The notes beneath the pieces were generated by a model. It was not told the DNA's origin, ran no database searches, and saw nothing but the letters and a program-made list of their open reading frames with translations. 64,000 nucleotides of DNA from the NCBI GenBank assembly GCA_022605955.1, contig JAKCOZ010000002.1, positions 70,598,783 through 70,662,782 on the forward strand, read 5' to 3'. Shown here in pieces: positions 36,801 to 51,800 of the stretch (position 1 is its first letter; each line of letters opens with the position of its first letter). The position numbers and the translations under genes are program-made. This stretch comes from Rallus limicola. Its lineage: Eukaryota > Chordata > Aves > Gruiformes > Rallidae.

Positions 36801-39800
36801 GTTTATTTGTCACAGCACATTTCTGAGTGGATGACATCACGTATTTCCACCCCTGTGAAATGAAGAACAAGACTTTAAGAAGTAAGGCAAACTCTCCTGG
36901 GGAGGGGACTCTCTTGCTTGATCCAAGAGATGTGTAAAGCATCATTTTATGAGAACAACTTGCAGCATTGTGCAGTTCATGTCATAGGTCAATTGTCACA
37001 TGTAGAAAGATGATTTTGCTGGGTGGACCTCTGAAGCTCTTCCCTGTCATTGTCCTGAGAAGGATACTGCTTGCCAGCCAGTTGTAGTGACAGGAAGGTT
37101 TAGTCCTGTGTTTCTCAAGATGTTAAAAAAGGATGATACATGTTTAGGACAGAGATTCAGCTACTACTATGTTTTAGTCTTGCGTGCAGTGAAACATATG
37201 GATGTGTATAGCTGGATGTATGCAATTACTGAAGCTTCAAGAACTGCTAGAGTTTACAGAACTACTATATGAAGCCAATGCAAGAGAATATTTTAGTGTA
37301 ATGCTTATTTTGGAGGATTTCTGGAATAGCTGTGCTTACAGGTAAACATTGTCACCCCAAGGATTTCCTGTAACAGAATTTCAACAGAACCTTTTTTACA
37401 GCATTTTAAACACAGTCCAGCTTCCTATGCTTGTAAATATTTTAATATAATAACGTCCTTATCTCAGTGAAGCAGGATCAACTAACAATTGTTGGCTGTA
37501 CTACGTCTAAGTAGTCTGCTAGAAATACAACTTTAGTAAGCATCAAAACAGTTTTGTCTACTTTGGGATTTTCCCACACTGGGAACTTGACGTTTAACCT
37601 TTTGGCCACCCAGCATGAAAACAAAACTCTGCTACTTTTATCTACATGGGAGCATATTAAATAAGCCTGAAGTCAAATATAAACGAAGGAAGTAAGGAAC
37701 AGCATTGCTTTGAAACCCTTTTAATAATTTGCACGGATTCTCATTGATGGAAGACAGATTACTTTGCAAGCAAAAATTCAAAGAAACTCACTCACTTGAA
37801 ATAAATTAGTTAAAGATTAAACTACTGTAACAACATATTTTTGACTGCAAGCAAAAGGTACTTTTAGTACTAAATGTTGGCTTCTTTAGCTAAAATAGTC
37901 GCACCTTTATCTCAGTTGGAAGAAGTGAGAGAACACTGATTTGACTTGGAAGGCAGCAAAAGTGTGGTTTTTTATATGATACTGTTGGAGCTTTTTGCCT
38001 CCTGCATGCACATACAACTTGTATATTTCTACCTATTTGTATTGTAAAATATTTTTCATTATTTGTAGATATTCTCAGAATTTGAGAGTTGGACCATTGT
38101 TCTGATTTTGATAATGGATTCTTGTAGATTACTGCTGCAGAGCTTTATGAGCTTGTTGGCATCGTTTTTTCTAACTTTCAAGTGCAAAGTCCTCTGGCAT
38201 TTGAGCTTGTATCTGTGAGATCTTTTGCCACAGAATACAACTTTGAAGTTACTGACAGTGTAATACATGACTTAACACTTGGGAAAGAACATTTATTTTG
38301 TGTTTTTTAATAGAAGGGATAATAGTGTCATGTTTTATCTTCTGCACTTCCACTGAGCCTGAGCTCATTACCATTTATTGATATTTTCAGATAGTTTGGG
38401 GACATAAGTACTGCAAAATTTTAGTTATTTTGTAAGCTTATGTTCTGTGTAAGGCAACGTTACATTAGAGTTACTGAATGGATTTCACTGGAAGGCTATA
38501 CAGGTTAATTCATGTTATACCAAATTCAGACAGACTATCTCTGATGTAAGAGAGCCAGTAAGACAAACATGGGACCAGAAGTGAAGATTAGCCCATGCTT
38601 CAGGAAAGATCAAGTAATATGGGGAAACCTTTGGTGAGAGTACCAGGGCGTTTTGACTTGTCTCCATTGACAGACACAGTGCATAAAAGATGAACCCAAA
38701 CTGGGAATGGGTTTTGGACAGTTGATTTTGCTTGACAGAAAGCCTAGATTTTCTTCACTCAAGTTTTTGCTGTGAATAGAGCAATACAAATACAGAGGGG
38801 TAATCCCTCTAAAAGAGGTTCTGCTTTCAGAGTTCATTGTCTTAAAAATGTTGAGTGTGCATAGCAGAGGCCTTCATTTAAAGGACTGAGTGAGACATGT
38901 GGTGGTGTTGTAGCTTTATCTGGCCGTCTCTAATGCGATGGAAGGATGGAAATTCTGGCTACCATCTTGGTTCTTGGTTTCAGCTGTGGGGTATTTTTTT
39001 CCCCTGAAAAGTTCTAGTGACAAAGTAGGTGTGTGTGTATGTGCAGGTAAACCAGAGCTAGCCTGTTACATGTTAAATTATGATGATACTGCTGTTGGGA
39101 GACTCGTGACATTGTGCTTGAAGGAAATGGCCATGACCAGTATTTTAAAGGTAGAGAATCCTAACATGATATAAGTTCGTAGTAATTAGTAGGCAGGATT
39201 GCCAAGAAGATTAGTAAACAGAAGCATAAAAAAATCTCCCTTCTTTTGTTTGTCAAAGAGATGTACTTTCATGAAGGTTTTTGAAGATTGATGATAATTA
39301 CAGAGAGATTTAGTCTGGATAAGCTCTTGAAACTTCAAATAGAAATGGGAATCTTTCTGAATTGTGTTCACTCCTTCACCAGCAGTACCTTCCCTGAGGT
39401 GTTAATCTGTTTTCTGTGTCTTGGTCATGTGTCCATTGGATTTTATACCATTCAGAGCAATTGCTGTTGCTAAGATTCTCATAGTTGCTTCACTGGGTCA
39501 TGATCTGCGTATACTGGGGGAAACAGGAGACATTTCACAGGTACGTGGTGAGACAAATTTCTGCAGTGAATGCCTGAAAAGATGCTAATTGAGGTCATAC
39601 CTTAGAATGGCTTGGCTTTTAATTAGCATATTGATTATTTTCTAATAATTGCAGCTTATGCAAAGAATTTAACATTGCTGTATGTTCCATAAGGAATAAC
39701 AGAAGGAAAGCTCTGAACAAGAGATTTGGACAAAAGAATACTATTCCTGAAGATGTCTGTATTTGTCAGTTTGCTGAGGTGTGTACTTGGAGTCAGCCAA

Positions 39801-42800
39801 ACCTTGCTTTTATTTGGATAGTGTATGGACCAGTGATCTAATACACATAAAGCCCTGTATACATCTGTCTGAATTCATGTTGGATCAATAGCAGAAACAA
39901 GTTGTTTTGATTCTTTCAGATAAAACCACAAAGATTAAAATAAAGTGGTGGTTTTCTTCCTTGGAATAACATTATGCATAAGCCTGCCATTTTTTCCTTG
40001 CTTTAACTTGAAGTGGGTGGAGCTTGCTGCTGGAACAGGTGATATTTCCTTTTCCGTAAGCACCACGTTCCTGTGGCCTAGGTTTTGAAACAAATAACTG
40101 TTCTTGTGCGCTACATCCAGACATTTACCTGGCTATAAATAACACCCTCAAACCAAAAGATTCTATAGCCAGTTCCCTTAGCCAGTTTGACGCTTGGAAA
40201 AATGAACATTGGAAATGAAATGCCCAGAGCAGGGGCATGCAGGGTACTGAGCCTTTAGGGAGGCGCTGCTCTTTTTGGTGGCAGGCTGTATTCATACCAG
40301 GTTACAATGACTTTGGGCCAGAATGTGAAATACTGGCACTGCTATATACTCAGAGGGAGACTGTAAATTGGCTAAAATTAAGAAATTAAGATATGGCAGA
40401 CCTGAGTACTGGCATGAGTTAAGTTTGTCTTGAAAATTCTGTTTGCAGTATGTTATTTTTATACTTATAGTAGCATAGAGTACTTTAGATAATGATGAAA
40501 TACGTGTCTGAGAATTCAACAAATGCTTTTCTAAGTGTCTCAAGCAAAATACTAAGCAGTAGTACCTGAGATAGTGTGAATTTCTTGAGAAAGCAAAGAA
40601 TCTCAAGATGCTCTCCAAATACTGTGATCAGAACTAAGATGTTATTTCTTGAGTGATATATTATCTACAAATTCTCCTGACTTGTATAGGCATTTCTATT
40701 ACTCCTCCTTTTTATGACAGGGTTTTTTTCCAGTTAAACAAAGTATTTTTTCTGTGTCTTGTGTACGTGTGTGAGAGAAAAGCAATAAAAAAGACTAGAG
40801 ACAGTCCAGAAAGAGAACTGTAGTCTTTTTTCCTTCCAGAAGGCTGGCAAAAATACCCTAAATTTTTGATGTACTAAAAATCCCATATATAAAATGAAGA
40901 AATTGCAAGTCTTCTGTTACCTTGTGATGATGCCTGTAATTTCTTTGGTTTGTTTTTTTTTCCAAATAGAAAGTATTTGACCTCTTCTAGACACATTTAT
41001 TTTTGATAGGTCTGTTATAAAACCTCAAAATTTTAGTTACAACTAAGGCCATAACATTTTGTTTCACTACAGTAGTCTTACGAATGTTTTATAAGGACAT
41101 TGGAAAGCAGAAGGAAAGTGAACCCACATTTTTGACTGCCCAATATAAATGAGCATTTGCTTCTAATTGATTAAATCAGAAACCTGCTCTTTGAAAGATT
41201 TTGGAAAAACAATTTCTGTTTGTGGTTGAGGACTGCTATCTGCAGACATCCCCCAATTTATCTTTGTGTTTAGACACTTCTCTGAAAAACAAAATGCATT
41301 TGGCTGTTTTCTTAGTTGCCAAAAGAAAACAGGTAGTAGTTCAACCATGTGCTACTTGTGTCTTTCCTCAGTGTGACACCAGAAGAATATTAGGGATATG
41401 GTATGAAAGAAATGTACAGACAATGTAAACTTGGGATATTTCATTAATAAGATGCTGCATTCCTGTTTTAACATACTGAAGAAGGTAGCTATATGTTGCT
41501 CTTCCTTTTATGAAACAGTTTGGGTTTTTTTCTCTGAAGTTCAACAAGGCCACGTGCAAGGCGCTGCACATGAGTTGGCAGTCCCACGCACACGTGAGCT
41601 GGGCAGAGAATGGATTGAGAGCAGCTCTGAGGAGAAGGACTTGGGAGTGTTTGTGGATAGAAACCCAACATGACCTGACACTGTGCACTTGCAGCCCAGA
41701 AAGCCTACTGTGCCCTGGGCTGCTTCAAAAGAAGGGTGACCAGCAGATAAGGGAGGTGATTCTACCCCTCTGTCCACTTTCATGAGACCCCACCTGGATT
41801 ACTGCATCCAGCTCTGGGGTCCCCAGTACAAGAAAGAAATTGAGCTTTTGGAGTGAGTCCAGAGGAAGGCCATGAAGATGATCAGAGAACTGGAGCACCT
41901 CTCCTATGAAGACAAGCTTCAGCCCAGAGAAGTGAAGGCTCTGGGGAGACCACATAGCAACCTTCTGGTACCTAAAAGTGGCCTACACAAAAGCTGGAGA
42001 GGCACTTTTTATCAGGGCATGTAGTGATGGGACAAGAGGTAGGGGTCTTAAGCTGAAAGAGGATAAATTTTGATGAGCTATTAGGGAGAAATTCTTTACT
42101 GTGAAGGCAGTAAGGCCCTTGCACAGACTGCCCAGAGGAGCTGTGGCTGCCCCCTCCCTGGCAGCCGTTCAAGGCCAGGTTGGATAGGGCTTTGGGCAAC
42201 CTGGTGTAGTAGAGGGTGTCCCTGCACATGGCAGGGAGTTGGAACTGGAATGTCTTTGAGGTCCCTTCCAACGCAAACTGTTCTGTGATTCTGTGATTCA
42301 ATCTCTGAAAAAAAGTTCAAGATACTTCTGTTGTATTTAGGATACTGATTCCACAGACAAGCTTGACTCATTATAGGCTAAAAAAAAAGATTTTGGATAG
42401 CAGTAACATATTTTCTGATCAAACTTTTGACAGTGTAATAGTTTCAGACACAGTTTTGTAATACTAAGTTTACATGTAAATTAGCTGGATGGTAAATGTA
42501 TCAGAAACTCCTGACATCTATAAACTCTCACGAGGTGTGAACTTAAAATTGTATAGAACTTCTGTAACTCTAGAGTAATTATGGTCTTCTCTTCTTCTGT
42601 TCCCCCAAATGTAGCACCTTTAATTCTACTTGATACTTGAAATAGTGTTACCCATTGATTTCCACTGGGGTATATTATGGAGGTGTCCTGCCTATTATCA
42701 ACAGCTGCACTTTATACCAACAAGCAATATTAAAAAAATGCTGTTTCATTCTCTTCCAGGCATGTCAGACAACATCAGTGATTTTAGACTGACTGCTGAC

Positions 42801-45800
42801 ATTTTTTTCACACTTAGGAGCCTAAGTTTTTTGTTTGTTTTTTTTTTTTCCTGTTTTTTTTTTCTTTTTTTTCCCCCTAAGATTGGGTGATGTCAACAAT
42901 TTCAATGCATAAATATTTATTGCTAAAACTGAAAATGAAATCCTGATTATAGCTTCAGCTCTTACCATGCAAAAATACGTATATGCATTTGACTTAATGG
43001 ATTACTGCCTTTACATTTAGAGTTTCTTTATGGTGAAAGGCAGTGGTAATTGTAAACCAAAACTTTTTTCATACATTAAAATTGTTTCCTTCTGTCTTTG
43101 AAGGTCTCAGAAAACAGATCAGACCTTGAAGATTTACACCTTTATGCAACTCCTCGGGAGCAGCGGTTTCGTATGTTTGCCAGTTTAGAATTTGAAGGAC
43201 AGCTATATATGACTCCATATGACTTCATTCAAGCTGTCACGAGTGATGAACCCAAATGTAAGCAGGAGTTTTCTATTGCTAAAATTGCTATGGAAAAATT
43301 CAATGGCTTTTGTTACTTTTCTATATGCTTTTTATTACTACTTCTGTTTCTGATTGTGCTAAGAACGTATTGCATCTTCCAGAATTTTACTTTTAATGGT
43401 ATCCAAGTGCATACAATCAGTCCTGATTGTTACTAGGCTGTAAACATCTGCACATACTAGGCATTAGGTAAAGTTCTGGTCTTGGAGATCACAGACAGCT
43501 CAACAGGCATGAAAAGACAAGATATTCATTTGTACCATTTGTGTTCTGAGCAGGCCAGTATTGCTGTAAAACTCCTGCCTCCTGCTCTGTATAGTTGTTG
43601 TGTAAATAGGCAAGATAGGAGTTCTTGAAATAGTTTAGAATAACATTGTTTTGCAGTTTTTGCCATTTTAAATTGTCATCTGCTATCGTGCTGGGTTTTC
43701 TTTTCCCTACAGAGATTTTTATAAACTTATGGCTTTCTAAATAACATGCTTTGCTAAGAGTTTCAGTCCCTCAGGGGATCCACTTTCTACACTTAAAAGT
43801 TGCTCGAGTTAGCATTATGTGTTAATTAAATTAATGAAAAATAAACTCAACTTCACTTAGTGTAAAATTTTTGCTTTAAGTATCAAAGGGTGACTAAATA
43901 GTAAGGTGATCCATTTCTGATCTAGTTTGATTTCCTGGCCCTCGGGTAGCTGCTGGTAGAAGTACACACTGGGGAAAGTAAATATCTTTGCTCAGGTTTG
44001 ACATGTATAATAACTCACCTTAGGTCTTTCTTCCTAAAGTCTGCACCACAAAGTTAGCATAGAGAACAGTCAAAAGCATTTACAACAGTCAGAGGAGAGC
44101 TTAAAGCTCTGTGCAGATGTTACATTTTTCCCCTTTGTTCTTGTAACAGTAATGAAACAAGAGGAAAGAATTCAGGCATGGCACAGCAGTGATCAAAACT
44201 TCTATAACTTTTGAATAAAGATATAATCTCATTGTAACTATGAAGACAGAAAATAGAGCTTAGGCGGTAAAAACTTGCAAAACTTTGAAACTCTTACCAG
44301 AAAACAAATCTTCCTTCTCTTTTTTTGGTCTGCAGTTAAAAGAGAGGAAGCAGATCCCTTATCACAGACATTAATATAAGTACACATCAGTACTTTATAT
44401 GTACTTCCTCAGCCCAGATCTCCAAGCCTTCCTTTTCTTGTTACTGTGAAATTGGGTTTCACCATGTATGGTCATGAAGCATTTATGCCATATACCAGAC
44501 ATCAGTTAAACATTCTGTTTTAACTCCATTTTATGACAGTTTGACCACACTGTATGTATGGTTTGCTATTAAGCTTTTGCCATGCTAATTAAATTTATGC
44601 TTCATTCTGTCTCACAGCAAGTATTCAGATCTTAAAAATCAAACCAAACAAAAAAAGTATTAGTCTCAGAAGAACATTCCGTTCATCTCAGGCCAAAGGA
44701 GAAGAGATCTGGAGATGAACCATCAGTTGCCCTTCTGAGATCAGTGTAGCAAACCTTTCTTCTATCAAAATCCTTCCTTTGCATCCACTTCATCTCTGAG
44801 ACAGAAAAAAAGTTAACCTGGATGTCCTTTAGTTTTACAGACTAGCATCAGAGATTACATGACTGAAGTAATTATTTGAAGGGATAGTGTAACTAAGAAT
44901 TTGATTACTTCAGGGTAGTGGAAGTGATATTGTCCGGGATGTTTGGACAGAAGGCTGCCAAGTAGGAAGCAACAGATGAAGTAGGTAACCTGCAGGTATT
45001 ACACCCACCAGCTTCCTGTCTCTGACTGTGCTAAATTTAACCTCTGAATTACAGGTTTCTTAAAGTGACGCTTTGTGGGGCAAATCATCATTTTCTGCCT
45101 TGCTGTATGGAAGGCGCTAAGTTTAAGGAAGGTGTTTTTGTGAGTAAGATAATACAATCTAAGCATTATATTTTGTATTTTTGGATCATTTTGGAAATAA
45201 GTTACAAGCTTTAAATAATTGGGACTATTCAGGCTGATATACTAGAGCATGTATATTTTGCAGGAAAAAAAACCCCATGAACTTGCACCTGGTGTTTTGT
45301 AGATGAAGACTAGAAACGTCTTGAGTTTTGTCAAAAACCAAAAACGCCCTTTGAAGAGTAATAATATTAGCTCTTTATGTCTGCTTTATAGAAAAGCTAA
45401 TAATGCTAGATATGAATGAGATTTGTGATGGTGTGAATGCGTCTATTGTGATTGATTTACTTTGGAAATCTTGTAAGCCCTACAAAAGTCAAGAGGGTGT
45501 TCACTTCCCTTTTTGATTAAACACTAACTAATAGGGTAAGAGTATATTTTCTTCTATGAAATGTAACTTTTGACTCCAGGTAGTTGTTATAAAAAATATA
45601 TAATAAATGCTGTAATTCATTTGCTGCAGACTTTATGGTGCAGGCTTTCATTTGGGAAAATACAGTATTTTATCATAATATTTTAAGTCATGCTTTCTAC
45701 ATTTTTATCATCTGAATATATGTTTATGCATTTAGAAAGCCAGTGAAGAGAAATATTTTTCCCTTTAACTCTAACTACAGTCATTTTAGCCTAATACTGA

Positions 45801-48800
45801 GCTGTAAGAAACATGTACATACACATAAGTATTCACTTTCCTTTCTAGAAAGAAAATCTATGTAAAATATATGAGGCTGGGAAATTATCTGATTGAAAAG
45901 TTAGATGTATTTATTCCAAAAGTTTTTTATGGTAGACAAACATCTGTTAATGTATATGGCAAGTGAGGTTGTTTTGTGTGGGTTTATTTCGTGTTTAGAG
46001 ACAAGACTTTAACTGACATTAAAAAACTGAGCTGAAAAGTACTTGAAAATCTGTTAGCTCATATTATGATGTTACTTGATATAACTCCATCATAGCTGGA
46101 GTGGGATTTGCAGACAGTCTTGGTGATTACCAAGATGTAAAATTTCTGTGAGTTTCTAAGCATGAAAGATCATAGTGAACAGCTTCTGCATTGTGTTAAA
46201 TGTTTAACAGAGTATGGAGTTCATCATGAGGAAGGGATTTCTAATACCATAGAGTGTTTTCCTTTCTAAAAATGAGCCTTTACCATCCAGAAATTTATGG
46301 ACTTGACCCCATACAATGCCACTTTTTCTACCTTTGTAAATTCACAGTGCTTTATTTTAGTACTGAATCTCTGCAGTTGTTTGTCTTGACAGGGTGGACT
46401 GAACCTCAAGTTTTGAATTCTTAGATAGCTCTGGAAAACTGTTACTGAATACAAGTACCTTTTTCTTCTCCTGCAGTCTTTCATGTAAGGTGTTAGGAGG
46501 AAGGCATCTGCTCAGTCTTGCCCATTATCAGTTTTCAATGTTAATGACCAGCTCCAGTTCTCGAGTCCCTCTTCAGCTCCTCTGTTAAAATACCTTACCA
46601 AAAATTGAGCCTGAGAGAGACTGTAAAAGGGGGCATTAATCTGAGTTGTTAGGAATGGCTGAAGGGAGTAGTTCCAGTGATTTTTTTTTTTCTTTATTTC
46701 CTTTAAAAGGTATGAGTAGTCCCTGAAGCAAGGGCCAGAATCCAAGTCTTCCTATAATATGCGGTGTAATACTACTGCTACTAAATAGTCCTTTCAAAAT
46801 ACTGATACCACAGGTTAACAAGAATGTCCTCTATTTCCTGTCTGATGTTCTAGTGGTATGTTTTGGTATGTCTTTTCTCTCACTGAAGTAGAGTTTGATT
46901 AAAAACTATACATCTGAATCAGTTCTTTAAATTAGGAGTTTAGGTAAGTATTAAGCTAATTATTTTTTAATAAAGATAATTTTTTTGAAAAAGGTTAATG
47001 TTACTCTCCTGAATTAGGGAAATTCATCAAGAGTCTAATTTTTATGACACCACATCAGTGTAACTAAATTCTGTGCATTCTTAACTTTGTCTTTCATTGC
47101 AGGTGCTAAAAAGTGGCGATCCCTTTCAAAGCAGGTGGGCAATAATTCCTGTACTGTCTTAGAATCATAGATTTTGATATAGGGTGTTTTTTTATTTTAT
47201 AATGTAAACTTAGTATCACAGGAGAAAGAAGGAAGGTTTTAAATTTGTAAGAAAAGATACTGATTTCTTCTGTTTTGTCACTCCAGACTCATCTGAACCT
47301 AGAATCTCAAAGATACTTGATCAGCTGTGCCTGTTATGTTGAATTTACTGACTTTCTCAAGCCTCTGTCAGTTCCTTCCTCAGCCAGTGTCTGGCTGAGT
47401 TTCCTTAGTGTCTAAGAGGTGTTTCCAAAGCTGCCTGTCTATCCATGCCACTGTCTACCTTTTGTGATGTTTAAGAGCCTTTTTTTTTTTTCTTGTAATA
47501 TTTGTACAACAGCTCAGGTTGAGTGTTTTAAAAGAACATTCACTTGGAGCTTGTATGAAAATACTTTTTATTTATGCAGATGAGTAATTCTTTGAATAAT
47601 CATGTGCAAAATTTATATATGTGCTAGAACATTACCAGAATCACTGATGTAAGCATAAGTTAAATGAACTGGTAGCTTTGCATGCAGTGCCTTTTCTGTT
47701 ATTTCTTAGCATTTACTCATCTGTATTTAAATACATACTTTTAAAAATCTTACATTTTAGGAACTGAATCAGATCCTTATGGAGACACCACCAGTTTGGA
47801 AAGGATCATCCAAACTTTTCCGTACTCTTAATGAGAAAGGTAGGGGATAAGAACGTATTTTCCTGAACCAAATTACCACTGATATTAATTTGTTGTACTT
47901 TAATCTGGGTCACATCTTCAAAATGATAAAATGTATTGCTTTCTACATTTTACAGCATGGAAAAGTTCCCTTTAGTCTCTGCAGTGCTTTAATCATACCA
48001 CCTTACAGCTCACCTCTTCGGGTGAATTGGTATTTTAGAGTTTGTTAAACTGACATTTGAATGTTTCAAGTTCAGTTTGTTGTAATGGGAGAATGACCTA
48101 TAGACCACAGATAGAATACTCAAGACATTATATCTCTTTGTTTTGTTAAAACAGATTCAATCACATTAATATTTTTGAAGACAGTAATGGTGTATCACTG
48201 AATAACCATTTTCTTTACAGCAGAGTTTCATAGTTTTCTATTTAAATTCTGCAGATGAGGACTTTGCTAGCTTTTTAAACACCATTGGTAAAGGAAGAGC
48301 CATTAGGCACACCCCTGGTCTTATTTTTAAAATCTTAATAAGTTATATCACTTCAAAAATTAAAACCAGGAAAATAAAACCCATGATGGCTTGTATACAG
48401 ACATTTAAAAGCTATTTATGATAAATAGTCCACATATTCCCACACGCTCCTTTGCTTACATTCAGACTGACTTACAGTCTGGTGGACTGTTTTAAGTATT
48501 TTTAAAAGGAGCCAAAAGTATACTTGCTATGACATAAAGGCACTTTATGAATGCTTAAAATATGTGTGCCAACAACAAAATTCCAATCAGACGTGTGCAT
48601 GTAATTGATTAATTGAAATGTATTTCAAATTTAGTAAAGGAGGCAGTAGCTACCTACTCCCAGAGGAGGGTCCCAGGCTCAAATACCTAATACATGGAGA
48701 CTCACTTTTTTCCCTGAGTCTGCAGCCAGACTGGCACATCTTTGCACTGTCTTTCTTTATATTTCCTTGCTCTAGGCTGCTTCTAATAGTGTTTAGTACA

Positions 48801-51800
48801 TGGCAGGAAAACTTAAAGATTGCTTTTCTTTAAAACTTGCACATTATAATATGAAGACAGTAGCAAAAGCCTATGTCCATTTATTTTGCCATTTATTTTG
48901 TCTGTATATTTGATTCATTTAAATCAGATGAGCCATGGAAATTTATGCCAGTTGTCCTCACCTTTTTTTTAAATGTTTTATCTTTTGAGTGACCTACCTC
49001 TCTTTTTTCTAGTCTCAGTGTAAGCTCTTCTTTCTGTTCAGTTGTAGTTTAGGAGCTTCTCTCCCATAACACTCAGAGCAATCAACTAGATCTACCCACA
49101 GCTACAATATACTAGTACAAACAAAAGGAGAGAATGCTTTCAAGGCTTGTTATATTGTTCTCTTCATACCTGAGATGGACTACTTGACAATTGCACTTTC
49201 TTCTTCCATTTTCTGACAAAGAAGGTGTCATCAAACAAGCAAAAATACATATTTACATCTGTTGACCGGCTATTAAAGAATGTTTTTACATCACTGAATG
49301 AGAACCTTTGAGGTATCTGATTTCTTGATAGCTGCTTGTCCAAACAGATTCAAGCAGGCCTTTGAAAACTCATTTCTGCAAGCTGCTGTATGAAACCAAG
49401 AAGATAGAGCATAGACCATGTGTTCCTTAAACACTTCCATTTAATCTGTGTTGATCTTTAGTGTGGAAAAGAGTAAGAGGTATTAAAAATACTAGCCTTC
49501 TTAACTAGATCTACTAGCAGTAGTAAAATGTTGGTTCTGAAGACTTAAATTTACTCTTGGATCAAAAGGTAGGAAAATAATTTTTTTCCATGAATGTAAG
49601 TTGGGAGGGTGGAATTTCAGCTGGTAAAAGTTGAGGTGGTTCTTTCTAGTGTGTGATCTAGTTCCTAAGACAGTTAACTTTGTTCCTGTCTCTGTGATGT
49701 CTGTGGAGATCTTTGTGGTTGGTTATTTTCTTCTTGTCTGTTTGAGGACAGTAGACATGAGTGTCTTGAAGGCTCTTCAGGACAGTTGGCTTTTAGGGAG
49801 TACTGTATGATCGATCAAAGGTTTGGGGAGACATTTGAACAGATCTAAGAGAAATATAGCTCAGATTTTAACATCTCAGCTATTCAAGAGGACAGAAAGT
49901 CCCTCCTGAGTATTATTTTAGAATGGAATTAATTTAGAACTTTTTATGCTGTAAGTTGTAGTAGAAAATGCCAAAGTTTCTTACTTTGGCAGTGTTGGAA
50001 GTGCTGATGTTTAATGTGTCCAAATAATTGTAAAACCCTCTGTTTTGAGTTTTAACTTAACAGGTTCTTCAGTGGGAAAAAACCCAGATTGCTATTTACA
50101 TAGTTTGTCACATATTCAGTGAAGTCAGATTTTAAAAGATACTTAAACATTCAAAGATGTGGCTGTTTTTCTAAAAACTTTTGCACCTGACTTGGAAAGA
50201 AATCAAGCAGACAGACAGCAACTTTTGAAAATCCCAGCTGATAGACATCTTTACTCTCAGGTGTCTATCTACTTTTTTTTTATACTCTTTTGAAATAGTT
50301 TGATATTGTGGACTGACTTAACACTTTCAGTTTTGGAGGACAGGCAAAATCAATTGGTTAGAAATCAGGAGCTACTTTTGCTATTCAGCTTTGAAGATCT
50401 AGCATTACAAGCTTTTGGGAGAGCTGAAAGTCATTGTTTCCAGTTCTAACTGACCTGTAAGCTGCCTGTCTTTGTTGGTGCTGTGGGCATTCTACAAGGT
50501 TATCTTAACCCTAGAGTTATAAAAGCTGAAGTACACCTTATTGTACCAGACATGCTATTGGAATATTGACTTCAGCTCTAGTTTAAATTTTGCCTTAATC
50601 ACTTCTGAGGAGAAAAGGAAGTGCCATTCCGTGCTGTGATTGCCTTTTGACTTGTAACGGCAGAAGAAAGGCTTAGAAGGTGTTCCTGACAGGTCTTCTG
50701 AATGTAGAAGACATAGTACAAATGTCTCAGACTTAAAAAAAAAAACATTTAACAAAACTTGCACATTCATTTAGCAAGAGTTGTAATATAAATTTCAGGT
50801 AATGATTATGAAAATGTGCATATAAAGACAACTTACTTACAAGAGTATAGACTTGGGTATTTAACATGAGGCAAACTCTTCCATTAATATAGGGCTTGTG
50901 CTTATAAAGCACATATTAAAGTCAAGAACTGTATTCAGATGGTAGATATCAAGGAGCACTATTAATATTCTCAGAGTAAACGTTCTCATACTGTTAGAGA
51001 CTGCTGTCAAGAATTATTGGTGGGATTTTCAGAAATAAAATTGAATAATAATACCAAAAATGATTAATCATGTATATTATCTTCTAAGAATCAAGACAGC
51101 TTCTGATTCATGAGCCATTCCCCACTGACTGTAGTTGTTTATTTGCCATATTTAATGTATTCCTCCTCAAAAACAAATCCAAACAAAAAACATCACCAGT
51201 ATTTTAGACAAATAATCCATTCACCAGGTTGAATAGTCACATGCACACAAGTATGAATATGCACATGTTCAGAAGTTCTTATACATAAATTTAATATTTT
51301 CAAGTTAAAATGTGAAGACAAAGTGAAACTAATAAGGCATAACTTTTTTTTTTTGTCTTCAGGTGTGATATCTTACACAGAATATTTATTCCTCTTATGT
51401 ATTTTAACAAGTAAGTATTTTCTGGGGGAAAAAACCAGTACTGCACTAGAAATGTCTAACCTCTGAATGTATTGCTGTAAGTTACAATATTCTTTCTTTT
51501 TTTCCCATCTCCTGCATATACAAATATGGAAATAACACATATTATCTCTATGTCCATTTGAACCTCTCCTGTCCTATTGGAATCTTCTGTTATGTTTTAT
51601 TCAAATGCTGTATTATCTAGAGCACCTTTAACTGACTGTTGAGAAAGTTGAGCCATACACTTCAGCTAAATCCCATTTAAGAGCTTAAAATTATTTTCTT
51701 CTTTGAAATTCCTGCAAAATTTCCAGCTTAATTTACTGAAGTTCATAAAGGACAGTGGATTCAGGGAGAAGAGACATACATGATTACTGGTTTGTTTCAC

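Larger units (their letters stand above)
30830..43103 (+). other. MICU3: MICU3 intron 1
   Basis: 12.3-kb first intron, GC-rich for its first 0.5 kb and AT-rich after that. It holds two CR1 copies, the antisense LTR and the (C)19(A)12 tract. No nested gene or extra exon recognised. Confidence 0.85.

Noticed and set aside
41431..41785. Several overlapping 80-106 codon frames on both strands
   Set aside because: They lie in or beside a CR1 LINE fragment and are decayed repeat sequence.
43258..43436. Hydrophobic extension of MICU3 exon 2 reading past the donor
   Set aside because: The reading continues into intron 2 without similarity to MICU3; the GTAAGC donor at 43258 joins in frame to exon 3.
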